In this document: positions 27,801 to 35,154 of the stretch, piece by piece
How positions within the stretch are numbered: the first letter of the stretch is position 1
Layout of the letters: each line of letters opens with the position of its first letter
DNA from: JBHYDC01 sp051861205
GTDB lineage: Bacteria > Pseudomonadota > Alphaproteobacteria > Rhizobiales > Pleomorphomonadaceae
Assembly: GCA_051861205.1 (NCBI GenBank)
Contig: JBHYDC010000022.1
Span: 1-64,000, forward strand
Direction: 5' to 3'
DNA: 64,000 nt
Program-made: the position numbers and the translations under genes
The notes under the pieces: model-generated
The model's input: only the letters and a program-made list of their open reading frames with translations
Databases searched by the model: none
What the model was told of the DNA's origin: nothing

Positions 27801-28507
27801 GCGAAGAACAGTCCGGCCACATCAAGGAAGTCGGCTACGAGCTTTATCAGCAGATGCTGGAAGAGGCCGTCGCCGCCTTGAAGACCGGCGATGAAAGCCT
27901 CACCGACGACCAGTGGAGCCCGCAGATCACCGTCGGCACGCCCGTCATGATCCCGGACGCCTACGTTCCCGATCTCCAGCTTCGCCTCGGCCTCTATCGC
28001 CGGCTCGCCGAACTCGTCGACAACTCCGCGATCGACGCCTTTGGCGCCGAACTCATCGACCGCTTCGGTCCGCTTCCAAGCGAAGTCGAGCACCTCTTGA
28101 AGATCGTCACCATCAAGGCGCTCTGCCGCAAGACCAACGTTGAGAAGATCGACGCCGGGCCGAAGGGCGTCGTCATCGGCTTTCGCGACGGCAAATTTGA
28201 GAACCCTGCCGCGCTCATCAAATACATCGCCGAGCAAAGCGTGCTTGCCAAAATCCGCCCCGATCAGAAGATCGTCCTCGTTCGCGACTGGCCCGATCCC
28301 GAACAGCGCCTCAAAGGCACCGCCGCCGTCCTTATTCGGCTGGCAAAGATGGTCGACGAAGCCAAATCCGGCGTTCCCACCAAACTTTCCATGCCGGTCA
28401 CACCCCCGCCGCCCAAGGTCGAGCCTGTCCGCAAAGGCAGCTACCCCTCCGTGGCCAGCCTCAAGGCGAAGGGCAAGGGCGGCAATGCGTGGGGCAGGGG
28501 GCGGTGA
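24869..28507 (+). CDS. mfd: Transcription-repair coupling factor Mfd
   Basis: A 1212-aa translocase that removes RNA polymerase stalled at DNA lesions and recruits UvrA. The UvrB-like N-terminal part contains FPSWDCLPYDRVSP. The RNA-polymerase-interacting (CarD-like) domain contains GDLVVHVDYGIGRFLGLVTVEVQG. The RecG-like motor has CGDVGFGKTEVALRAAF, DEEQHFGVKHKERLK, LSATPIPRTLQLA, TTIVESGLDIPTANT and QLKGRVGRS. The TRCF domain follows. It is slightly longer than E. coli Mfd because of a basic, Pro/Gly-rich C-terminal tail of about 40 residues. ATG 24869 has only a weak ribosome-binding site but is the natural family start. Confidence 0.97.
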   Translation: MPIDYVHLFDEFRAVTISGVPDGAEALALARLARADRSGLNAVYIARDGQRLAQLARALAFFAPEVGVLEFPSWDCLPYDRVSPTPAIVARRMTTLAELAARRTEKRAFVLLTTVNAIVQKVVPPGLVSGTVMHVAPGNRVDMGQLTAWLEDNGFSRSSTVRDTGEYAVRGGILDLYAPGAEAPVRLDFFGDTLESIRPFDPETQRSTGQLVRLDLVPMSEVQLTPASIKRFRQGYVAAFGAVTRDDPLYEAVSEGRRYAGVEHWMPLFHDTLGTLFDHVGDAALVLDPLVDEAVNERLVTVADHYDARFEALKSGGAGSAPYKPLEPTALYLTESEVRGIFDRRDVARLSPFHRADGSALRIVDFGGKTGHSFAAERASADTNVFDALVAHIRALKAENRRVVLACWSEGSRDRLAQVIADHGVQKTAVVPHLDAALKTPAHELPLAILGIETGFELPEFVVVAEQDVLGDRLVRGANRKKRADNFLKEVASLAEGDLVVHVDYGIGRFLGLVTVEVQGYARDYLEIQYGGDGNPTLKVPVENIELLSRFGAENSEAQLDRLGGGAWQARKARMKQRIREIADELIKTAAARLLKTAPALVPPDGLYDEFAARFPYDETDDQLNAINAVAGDLGSGRPMDRLVCGDVGFGKTEVALRAAFLAAMSGRQVAVVVPTTLLSRQHFRTFSERFKGLPINVAQASRLVSAKDLAATRAGIADGTIDIVVGTHALLAKGIAFKDLGLLIIDEEQHFGVKHKERLKELKSDVHVLTLSATPIPRTLQLALTGVRELSLIATPPVDRLAVRSFITPFDPLVIREALLREKYRGGQAFYVCPRVSDLADQREFLAKHVPEVKVATAHGQMAATDLEDIMNAFYEGQYDVLLSTTIVESGLDIPTANTLIIHRADMFGLAQLYQLKGRVGRSKTRAYALFTTPPEKKLSTSSERRLKVLQSLDTLGAGFQLASHDLDIRGAGNLLGEEQSGHIKEVGYELYQQMLEEAVAALKTGDESLTDDQWSPQITVGTPVMIPDAYVPDLQLRLGLYRRLAELVDNSAIDAFGAELIDRFGPLPSEVEHLLKIVTIKALCRKTNVEKIDAGPKGVVIGFRDGKFENPAALIKYIAEQSVLAKIRPDQKIVLVRDWPDPEQRLKGTAAVLIRLAKMVDEAKSGVPTKLSMPVTPPPPKVEPVRKGSYPSVASLKAKGKGGNAWGRGR

Positions 28508-28623
28508 GGGGGCACGCTTCCCAGTCCATTTGGTCCCGCCAAGCGATTTGGCCTTGCCGCCTCTTGGAAATCCGTTATGGATCGCGCTCTTTCATCGGCG
28601 GATCGGTCCTTTAGGAAGTGCTC

Positions 28624-29793
28624 ATGAAACCGCTTGCCGGCGTCCGTGTTCTGGAGCTTGCCCGCATCCTCGCTGGCCCTTGGTGCGGGCAGCTTTTGGC
28701 TGATCTTGGCGCCGAGGTGATCAAGGTCGAGCGGCCCGGCGCGGGCGATGACACGCGCGGCTGGGGTCCGCCCTTCGTCACCGATATCCACGGCAAAGCC
28801 TGGGGCGCCGCCTATTACCACGCTTGCAATCGCGGCAAGCGCTCCGTCGCGGTCGATTTCGAGACCGACGAGGGCAGGGCAATAATCCGCCAACTCGCCG
28901 CCGAGTGCGACGTCGTCATCGAGAATTTCAAAGTCGGCGGCCTCAAGAAATACGGCCTCGACCACGAGACCTTACGCACCCTGAACCCCCGCCTCGTTAC
29001 CTGCTCGATCACCGGCTTCGGCCAGGACGGCCCCTACGCCGCCCGCGCCGGATACGACTTCATGATTCAGGGCATGGGCGGCCTCATGGACATAACCGGC
29101 GCACCGGACGGCGAGCCGCAGAAGGTCGGCGTTGCCGTCGTCGACGTGTTCACCGGCGTCTACGCCAGCGTCGGCATCCTCGCCGCGCTCCGCCGCCGCG
29201 ACGCCACGGGCGAGGGCGGCCACGTTGATATGGCCCTGCTCGACGTCTCGGTCGCCATCCTCGCCAATCAGGCGATGAACTATCTCGCGTCCGGCACCGC
29301 CCCCCGCCGGCTCGGCAACGCGCATCCCAATATCGTGCCCTATCAGGTCTTCGAAGTCGCCGATGGGCACGTCATCGTCGCGGTCGGAAACGACGGCCAG
29401 TTCGCCAAATTCTGCGCCGTGGTCGGCGCGGAAGATATCGCCGCCGACCCCGCCTTCGCCACCAACGGCGACCGCGTCAAGCGCCGCGCCGACCTCGTGC
29501 CCCACCTCGCCCCCCACGTGAAGGCCTTCCCGCGCGACGAACTTCTCGCCCGCCTGGAGGCCGCCGGCGTTCCGGCCGGCCCCATCAACAGCGTGGCCGA
29601 CGTGTTTGCCGACCCGCAGGTGATTCACCGCGGCATGCGCCTCGACCTCGTCTCGACCGACGGTTCCACCGTACCCGGCGTCGCCTCGCCCATCGTGATC
29701 GACGGCGTGCGCATGGCCGCCTCGTCTCCCAGTCCCATGCTCGGCGCGGACACCGCCGCCGTGCTCGCCGCCCTCAAGGGAACCGCGACATGA
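28624..29793 (+). CDS. CaiB/BaiF-type CoA transferase (family III)
   Basis: CoA transferase of about 389 aa. The N-terminus (GVRVLELARILAGPWCGQLLADLGAEVIKVERPGAGDDTRGWGPPF) is diagnostic of family III. The putative catalytic Asp lies in VDMALLDVSV, near residue 207. It probably moves CoA between carboxylic acids; the substrate cannot be named. ATG 28624 has AGGAAG 6 nt upstream. It overlaps the thiamine-diphosphate enzyme gene by 4 bp. This pairing recalls formyl-CoA transferase plus oxalyl-CoA decarboxylase, but the partner looks more like a generic acetolactate-synthase relative. Confidence 0.92.
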   Translation: MKPLAGVRVLELARILAGPWCGQLLADLGAEVIKVERPGAGDDTRGWGPPFVTDIHGKAWGAAYYHACNRGKRSVAVDFETDEGRAIIRQLAAECDVVIENFKVGGLKKYGLDHETLRTLNPRLVTCSITGFGQDGPYAARAGYDFMIQGMGGLMDITGAPDGEPQKVGVAVVDVFTGVYASVGILAALRRRDATGEGGHVDMALLDVSVAILANQAMNYLASGTAPRRLGNAHPNIVPYQVFEVADGHVIVAVGNDGQFAKFCAVVGAEDIAADPAFATNGDRVKRRADLVPHLAPHVKAFPRDELLARLEAAGVPAGPINSVADVFADPQVIHRGMRLDLVSTDGSTVPGVASPIVIDGVRMAASSPSPMLGADTAAVLAALKGTAT

Positions 29794-31457
29794 CCGCAAC
29801 GACCGCCCCCCGCACCGGCGGGCAGATTCTTGTCGATCAACTCGTCATCCAAGGCGTCGAGCGCCTCACCTGCGTGCCCGGCGAGAGCTACCTCGCCGTG
29901 CTCGACGCCCTCCACGACGCCTCGATCGACGTTCTCGTCTGCCGCAACGAAGGCGGCGCGGCGATGATGGCGGAGGCTTACGGCAAGCTCACCGGCCGCC
30001 CCGGCATCTGCTTCGTTACGCGCGGTCCCGGCGCCACCAACGCCAGCCCCGGCGTCCATATCGCCGCGCAGGATTCCACCCCGATGATCCTGTTCATCGG
30101 CCAGATCGAGCGTGGCATGCGCGAGCGCGAGGCATTTCAGGAGGTCAACTACAAGGCCGTGTTCGGCTCCATCGCCAAGTGGGTTGTGGAGATCGACGAA
30201 CCCGCCCGCATTCCTGAACTCGTTGCCCGCGCCTTCCGCGTTGCCTGTCAGGGCCGCCCCGGCCCGGTCGTGATCGCGCTGCCGGAGGATATCCTCACCG
30301 AACGGGCCATCACCGCCGACGCGCCGAAGGTCGAGCCGGTCGAAACATGGCCGGGCCTCACCGATATGGTGCGCCTGCAAAAGCTGCTCTGGACCGCGAA
30401 ATCCCCGCTCGTCATCCTCGGCGGCTCCCGCTGGTCGGAGCGCGCGCAGCGTGAGGTGATCCGCTTTGCCGAACGCTTCGATCTGCCGGTCGCCACCTCG
30501 TTCCGCCGCGCGGCCCTCTTCCCCGCCAAGCACCCGAACTACGTCGGCGATGTCGGCATCAGCCCCAACCCCAAGCTCGCTGCCCGGGTGAAGGAGGCCG
30601 ACGTGCTTGTGCTTGTCGGCTGCCGCATGAGCGAGATGCCGTCGTCGTCCTACACGCTGATCGATATCCCGGCGCCCCGCCAAACCCTCGTCCACGTCCA
30701 CCCGGACCCGGAAGAGATCGGCCGCGTCTACCAGCCCGCGCTCGGCATCGTCGCCTCACCCCAGGCTTTCGCGGCCGCTCTCGAAACAGTGCAGCCGCCG
30801 ACCTCCATCGCGTGGTCCGAGCGCGCCGCCGCCGCCCGCGCCGAATTCCTCGATTGGACCGAAACGCCGAAGCAACTCCCCGGCACCTTCCAATATGGCG
30901 AGGTCGTCCGCTGGCTCCGCGACCGCTTGCCGGAGGACACCATCGTCTGCAACGGCGCCGGCAACTATGCGACCTGGGTGCATCGTTACTGGCGCTATAA
31001 CCGCTTCGGCGGCCAACTTGCGCCCACCTCCGGCTCCATGGGCTACGGGCTTCCCGCAGCGGTTATGGCCAAACGCCAACGCCCGGAAAGCCCCGTCGTC
31101 TGCTTTGCCGGCGACGGCTGTTTCCTCATGAACGGCCAGGAATTCGCCACCGCCGTGCAATACGACATCCCCATCATCACGATCCTCGTCGACAACCGCA
31201 TGTACGGCACCATCCGCATGCACCAGGAGCGCCACTACCCCGGCCGCCCCTCCGCCACCGCCCTCAAAAACCCGGACTTCGCCGCCTACGCCCGCGCCTT
31301 CGGCGGCCACGGCGAAACCATCACCACCACCGCCGACTTCGCCCCCGCCTTCGAACGCGCGATGGCGAGCGGCAAACCCGCCATCCTCCACTGCCTCATC
31401 GACCCCCAAGCCATCACCCCATCCAAAACCCTCGACGAAATCAGCCGAGGCGGCTGA
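29790..31457 (+). CDS. Thiamine-diphosphate-dependent enzyme (acetolactate-synthase-like)
   Basis: A 555-aa enzyme with the three-domain TPP fold. The N-terminal pyrimidine-binding domain has the activating Glu in CRNEGGAAMMAEAYGKLTGRPG, then VTRGPGATNASPGVH. A central domain (SPLVILGGSRWSERAQRE) follows, and the C-terminal diphosphate-binding motif is FAGDGCFLMNGQEFATAVQYDIPIITILVDNRMYG. It could be a 2-keto-acid decarboxylase, a carboligase or an oxalyl-CoA-decarboxylase relative; the product is undetermined. It is coupled by 4 bp to the CoA transferase and followed after about 140 bp by an FAD oxidoreductase, possibly one pathway. Confidence 0.9.
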   Translation: MTATTAPRTGGQILVDQLVIQGVERLTCVPGESYLAVLDALHDASIDVLVCRNEGGAAMMAEAYGKLTGRPGICFVTRGPGATNASPGVHIAAQDSTPMILFIGQIERGMREREAFQEVNYKAVFGSIAKWVVEIDEPARIPELVARAFRVACQGRPGPVVIALPEDILTERAITADAPKVEPVETWPGLTDMVRLQKLLWTAKSPLVILGGSRWSERAQREVIRFAERFDLPVATSFRRAALFPAKHPNYVGDVGISPNPKLAARVKEADVLVLVGCRMSEMPSSSYTLIDIPAPRQTLVHVHPDPEEIGRVYQPALGIVASPQAFAAALETVQPPTSIAWSERAAAARAEFLDWTETPKQLPGTFQYGEVVRWLRDRLPEDTIVCNGAGNYATWVHRYWRYNRFGGQLAPTSGSMGYGLPAAVMAKRQRPESPVVCFAGDGCFLMNGQEFATAVQYDIPIITILVDNRMYGTIRMHQERHYPGRPSATALKNPDFAAYARAFGGHGETITTTADFAPAFERAMASGKPAILHCLIDPQAITPSKTLDEISRGG

Positions 31458-31488
31458 CCCTCGCCACAAGCAAAACCTCGTCCCTCCC

Positions 31489-31505
31489 TTCTCCCCTTGT
31501 GGGGT
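31489..31505. repeat. Dispersed 17-bp repeat, copy 1
   Basis: TTCTCCCCTTGTGGGGT occurs in the spacer after the TPP-enzyme gene. A copy differing at one base lies at 43134-43150 after the aldo/keto reductase. Both can form a CCCC/GGGG hairpin and are followed by further hairpins, as in short intergenic mosaic repeats of alphaproteobacteria. Confidence 0.6.
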
Positions 31506-31516
31506 CGCCTAGCGAC

Positions 31517-31540
31517 GGGTCGAGACCAGTGTCTCGACCC
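31517..31540. repeat. Perfect 10-bp inverted repeat
   Basis: GGGTCGAGAC-CAGT-GTCTCGACCC is a perfect hairpin with a 4-nt loop, directly after the dispersed repeat. No T-run follows, so it is more likely part of an intergenic palindromic repeat than an intrinsic terminator. Confidence 0.6.
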
Positions 31541-31600
31541 AGGACCAGGTGCCGCGGCAGCGGCGGTTGAGGGGTCCTCTTACGTCCCGGCCAGTCCCCC

Positions 31601-32776
31601 ATGTTCTACGACGTCATTATCATCGGCGGTGCGGTCACCGGCTCCTCCACCGCCTACCACCTCGCCGCGAACCCGGATTTCACCGGCCGTATCCTCGTGA
31701 TCGAGAAGGACCCGAGCTACCAATTCTGCGCCTCCGCGCTGTCGGCCGCGTCGATCCGCCAGCAGTTCTCGACCGCTGTAAACATCCAGATTTCCCTCCA
31801 CGGCATCGAATTCCTCCGCTCCATCGGCGAGCGCCTCGAAGTCGAGGGCGACCGGCCCGACGTGCAACTCCATGAGGGCGGCTATCTCTTCCTCGCCACG
31901 TCAACCGGCCGCTCCGTGCTCGCTGAAAATCACGCGCTGCAAACCGCGCTCGGCGCCGACATCGCCTTTCTGGAGCCGGGCCAACTCCTCGCCCGCTTCC
32001 CCTGGCTCAGCGTCGATGATCTTTCAGCCGGAAGCTTCGGCCGAACCGGGGAGGGCTGGTTCGACGGTTACGGCCTGATGCAAGCCTTCCGCCGCAAGGC
32101 CCGCAGCCTCGGCGTCGAATACCGCGCCGCCACGGTCTCCGGCCTCCGCACCGAAGCCGGCCGCGTCACCGGCGTTGTTCTGGCTGGCGGCGAATTCATT
32201 CCCTGCGGCTGTGCCGTGAACGCCGCCGGCTCCGGTGCTGCCGCGCTCGCGCGCTCAGCCGGCGTGGATATCCCGATCCACGTGAAGAAGCGCATGATCT
32301 TCACCTTCAAATCCGCCGATCCCGTCCCCGGCTGCCCGCTGCTGATCGATCCCACCGGCGTCTACGTCCGTCCCGAAGGCGACGGCTTCCTCTGCGGCTC
32401 CGCCCCGCCACCGGACCAAGATCCCGACGTCGACGGCGACTATGACGTCGATTGGCCGCTGTTCGAAGACCTGATCTGGCCGACGCTCGCCTCCCGCATC
32501 CCCGCCTTCGAGCGCATCAAGACCGGCCGCGCATGGGCCGGCCACTACGACATGTGCGCCTTCGACCACAACGTCCTCCTCGGACCCACCCCCAACCTCC
32601 CGAACCTATTGCTCGCCAACGGCTTTTCCGGCCACGGCCTCCAACAATCCCCCGCCGTCGGACGCGGCCTCTCCGAACTCATCACCTACGGCGCCTATCG
32701 CACGCTCGACCTCACCGAACTCGATCCCTCCCGCGTTTGGGAAAACCGCCCGATCGTTGAAAAGAACGTCGTGTGA
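31601..32776 (+). CDS. FAD-dependent oxidoreductase (DAO family)
   Basis: Amine or amino-acid oxidising flavoprotein of about 391 aa. The N-terminal dinucleotide motif is written DVIIIGGAVTGSSTAYHLA, and the DAO-type C-terminus is LLANGFSGHGLQQSPAVGRGLSELI. The middle LHEGGYLFLAT and CGCAVNAAGSGAAALARSAG match the FOXRED1/sarcosine-oxidase-like branch. The substrate is unknown. ATG 31601 follows the repeat-rich spacer, so it may have its own promoter, though it reads in the same direction as the CoA transferase and TPP genes. Confidence 0.9.
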   Translation: MFYDVIIIGGAVTGSSTAYHLAANPDFTGRILVIEKDPSYQFCASALSAASIRQQFSTAVNIQISLHGIEFLRSIGERLEVEGDRPDVQLHEGGYLFLATSTGRSVLAENHALQTALGADIAFLEPGQLLARFPWLSVDDLSAGSFGRTGEGWFDGYGLMQAFRRKARSLGVEYRAATVSGLRTEAGRVTGVVLAGGEFIPCGCAVNAAGSGAAALARSAGVDIPIHVKKRMIFTFKSADPVPGCPLLIDPTGVYVRPEGDGFLCGSAPPPDQDPDVDGDYDVDWPLFEDLIWPTLASRIPAFERIKTGRAWAGHYDMCAFDHNVLLGPTPNLPNLLLANGFSGHGLQQSPAVGRGLSELITYGAYRTLDLTELDPSRVWENRPIVEKNVV

Positions 32777-32931
32777 AGATCCGCGGCCTCGGATGAAGGT
32801 GGCCCAGGGTCGACGGCCAGATCGACGGAACGCGGCCACCGACAGGGTTCGTTCCGCCTCGCAGGTCCCAATTCTCATTTCGAAAACAGCCGTCGAGGCG
32901 GGTCTGCCGGCGATTGGAACACCGCGCCAGT

Positions 32932-33543
32932 TCAGGTCGGGTCCGTCAGCGACGATGCGTAGATCGATAGGATTTTCTCGTTTTCCGTCAGCCACATGGT
33001 CCGTGCCGTCGCATCGTCCCGAGGCCCGGCGCTGATCGCCGCATAGCCGACCTCGACCATGAGTTGCGCCGCAGTGTCCAGACGGGCCAGCGCCCGCGGT
33101 GCAACGTGCGGACGCAACGTATCGGCAAGGGCTGCGGCCACCTGGCTGTCGGAAACCTTTTCGGGGGGCAGAATCCGAGGCATCGCCTCCAGCAGCATGT
33201 GATAGGCAGGATTTGCAGCATACCAGTCGATAAAGGGTTGCAGGAACGACACGGCCGCCGCGCCGATGCTTGTCTCCCGCTCTACGCGCAGGCGTTCGGC
33301 AACCTCCGTCGCAAGTGTCGCGAGTGACGTCTCGTAACGGTCGGCGAGAGCAGCAAGCAGGGCGGTGCGGGTTGGAAAGAACTGATAGAGCGACCCGGCC
33401 GCCGTCGCCGCGCGCTTGGCAACAGCGTTCATCGTCAAACCATCGACGCCCGCGATCAGGATCTCCTCGGCCGCCGCATCGAGCAGCCGCTTAACCCGGC
33501 GAATACCGCGGTCCTGCTGTGGTGGCTTGGCAACCCGTGTCAT
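32932..33543 (-). CDS. TetR-family repressor
   Basis: Repressor of about 203 aa. The N-terminal helix-turn-helix reads RRVKRLLDAAAEEILIAGVDGLTMNAVAKRAATAAGSLYQFFPTRTALLAALADRY, typical of TetR. The C-terminal ligand domain (FIDWYAANPAYHMLLEAMPRILPPE) is variable. ATG 33543 is preferred over ATG 33564 because GGAG lies 6 nt upstream; the earlier ATG abuts the operator palindrome. It is divergent from the amine oxidase. The less C-biased codon use of this pair suggests separate ancestry. Confidence 0.92.
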   Translation of the reverse strand: MTRVAKPPQQDRGIRRVKRLLDAAAEEILIAGVDGLTMNAVAKRAATAAGSLYQFFPTRTALLAALADRYETSLATLATEVAERLRVERETSIGAAAVSFLQPFIDWYAANPAYHMLLEAMPRILPPEKVSDSQVAAALADTLRPHVAPRALARLDTAAQLMVEVGYAAISAGPRDDATARTMWLTENEKILSIYASSLTDPT

Positions 33544-33564
33544 CGAATTCTCCACCGTTGACAT

Positions 33565-33606
33565 ACGAGATAATTCTCGTATTTACAAATACGAGAATTA
33601 TCTCGT
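33565..33606. promoter_or_regulatory. Perfect 42-bp palindromic operator with divergent promoters
   Basis: Two 20-bp arms pair perfectly around an AC centre. Each arm contains a 16-bp half-operator, ACGAGATAATTCTCGT (33565-33580) and its exact reverse complement (33591-33606), each itself dyad-symmetric (ACGAGA/TCTCGT). A consensus -35 TTGACA sits at 33558-33563 for the rightward amine oxidase, with TATTTA 16 bp further. Leftward, TTGTAA and TATGTC with a 17-bp spacer fit the tetR promoter. TetR binding here would block both. Confidence 0.85.
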
Positions 33607-33621
33607 GTTTGGGGCGCTTTG

Positions 33622-34923
33622 ATGATGTGGAACAGGCGAAATGTCCTTGGGGCCATGCTGGCGCTGCCGATGGTAAGCCGGGTGGCCGCCGAAGAGGCGA
33701 TTGACGTGGTGATTGTGGGGGCGGGAGCAGCGGGGATCGCTGCCACGCGAGACCTTACTGCGCGAGGTTTGCGGGTCGTGGTTCTGGAGGCGCGGCAGCG
33801 GATCGGCGGACGCGCGCTCACGGATCGCGCGACGCTCGGTCAGCCGTTCGACATCGGGGCACATTGGTTGCATAATGCGGATGCGAACCCTCTGGTTGAG
33901 GAGGCTCGGGCGCGGGGTCTCGCGCTGGCGCTCAGCGATCCGGCGGACGTTCGGCTGTTCGATCGTGCGTCTCCTCTCCCGGAAGCGGATCACGAAAACC
34001 TGCAACGTGCCGCAGCTCGGATCGATCGGCGGTCCGTGTGGCCCTCGCTGTTCGGTGACGATCGGCCGATGTCGGCACTGGCCAGCCCGGGAGACGCCTG
34101 GGAGAAAGTTGCTCTCGCCGTGCCGATGATCGAGATGGGATCAGAAGCAGAAGACATATCCTTTCACGACTACATCAGCCTCGCGAGCGGCGAAGACAAG
34201 GTCGTGGACGGCGGGTTCGGCGGGCTCATCTCGGCTCTTGGGGCCGATATCGACGTGCGGCTCAGTGCCGCTGTCACAGCGATCCACTGGCAGGAGGGTG
34301 GCGGTGTGAAGGTGGATGGTGCATTTGGCAGCATTCGCGCGCGCGCCGTGATCGTGACCGTACCGACGTCGATTCTCGCGGGAGGGTCGATCCGCTTCAA
34401 GCCCGATCTGCCGATCGAGGTGCAGACGGCCTTTGCCGATCTCCCCATGTGCGCCTTCGAAAAGATAGGGTTCCGGCTGGACCGCGCCCGGCCCGACCTG
34501 CCGGAATACGCCATAGTGCCGAAATTGCTGGCGGAGGGGCGGACCCATTCGCTGCACATGTCGCCCGATCGCGCCGTGGCCACGGTGATGGTGGTGGGTG
34601 ATACGGCGCGTGCGCTCGCAGATGAGGGCCGCAAGGCTCGCATCGCTTTCGGCCGTCAGGTGTTAGCGGAGGTCATGGGCTCGGATGTCAAGGTCGATGC
34701 GAGCCTCACCACCAATTGGTTGGGTGATCCGCTCGCCCTCGGGGCCTACAGTCATGCGCGGATCGGCGCGTCGCGTGCTCGCGAGGTCTATGATTCGGCG
34801 CTGGCCGACCGGCTGTGGTTCGCCGGCGAAGCAGCATCGGGGCCACTGGCCGTCACTGTCGGCGGGGCGTGGCTGAGCGGACAGCGGCAGGCAAGCGCAG
34901 TGGCACGGCAGCTCGGAGTTTGA
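33622..34923 (+). CDS. Flavin monoamine oxidase, probably Tat-exported
   Basis: About 433 aa. An N-terminal NRRNVLGAMLALPMVSRVAA looks like a twin-arginine signal ending in an A-x-A-like site. The FAD motif VVIVGAGAAGIAATRDLTARGLRVVVLEARQRIGGRALTD follows, then GGFGGLISALGADIDVRL and the C-terminal FAGEAASGPLAVTVGGAWLSGQRQA, all hallmarks of the MAO/polyamine-oxidase family. It would oxidise an amine in the periplasm. ATG 33625 is also possible. It is under the divergent TetR gene through the palindromic operator. Confidence 0.88.
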   Translation: MMWNRRNVLGAMLALPMVSRVAAEEAIDVVIVGAGAAGIAATRDLTARGLRVVVLEARQRIGGRALTDRATLGQPFDIGAHWLHNADANPLVEEARARGLALALSDPADVRLFDRASPLPEADHENLQRAAARIDRRSVWPSLFGDDRPMSALASPGDAWEKVALAVPMIEMGSEAEDISFHDYISLASGEDKVVDGGFGGLISALGADIDVRLSAAVTAIHWQEGGGVKVDGAFGSIRARAVIVTVPTSILAGGSIRFKPDLPIEVQTAFADLPMCAFEKIGFRLDRARPDLPEYAIVPKLLAEGRTHSLHMSPDRAVATVMVVGDTARALADEGRKARIAFGRQVLAEVMGSDVKVDASLTTNWLGDPLALGAYSHARIGASRAREVYDSALADRLWFAGEAASGPLAVTVGGAWLSGQRQASAVARQLGV

Positions 34924-35004
34924 CCGGAGGGGATGATACCTCGCGGCGTCGGCGGTGCTTGGCAGGCGCGCGGCGGCTGGGGTGGCCGAGAAGGGGTTGG
35001 GAGG

Positions 35005-35073
35005 GGTTGTCTTTGTTCGTGCCGCGTGCCTTTTTGTTGAGGAACAAGCAAGGCGCCGAGCATAAAGATAACC
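35005..35073. repeat. Nested imperfect inverted repeat
   Basis: GGTTGTCTTT (35005-35014) pairs with AAAGATAACC (35064-35073) at 9 of 10 positions, and TTGTTC (35013-35018) pairs with GAACAA (35042-35047) inside. It lies in the 231-bp spacer between the amine oxidase and pbpC. Nothing else was recognised in that spacer. It could be a transcriptional end structure. Confidence 0.3.
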
Positions 35074-35154
35074 CGTTCCGGCCGGCTTTGCCGTCCACCT
35101 TTCCTGGCGGGAAGGCTCTTTGGAGCGGCGCTGTCATGCCGTGATTTCGGATCC

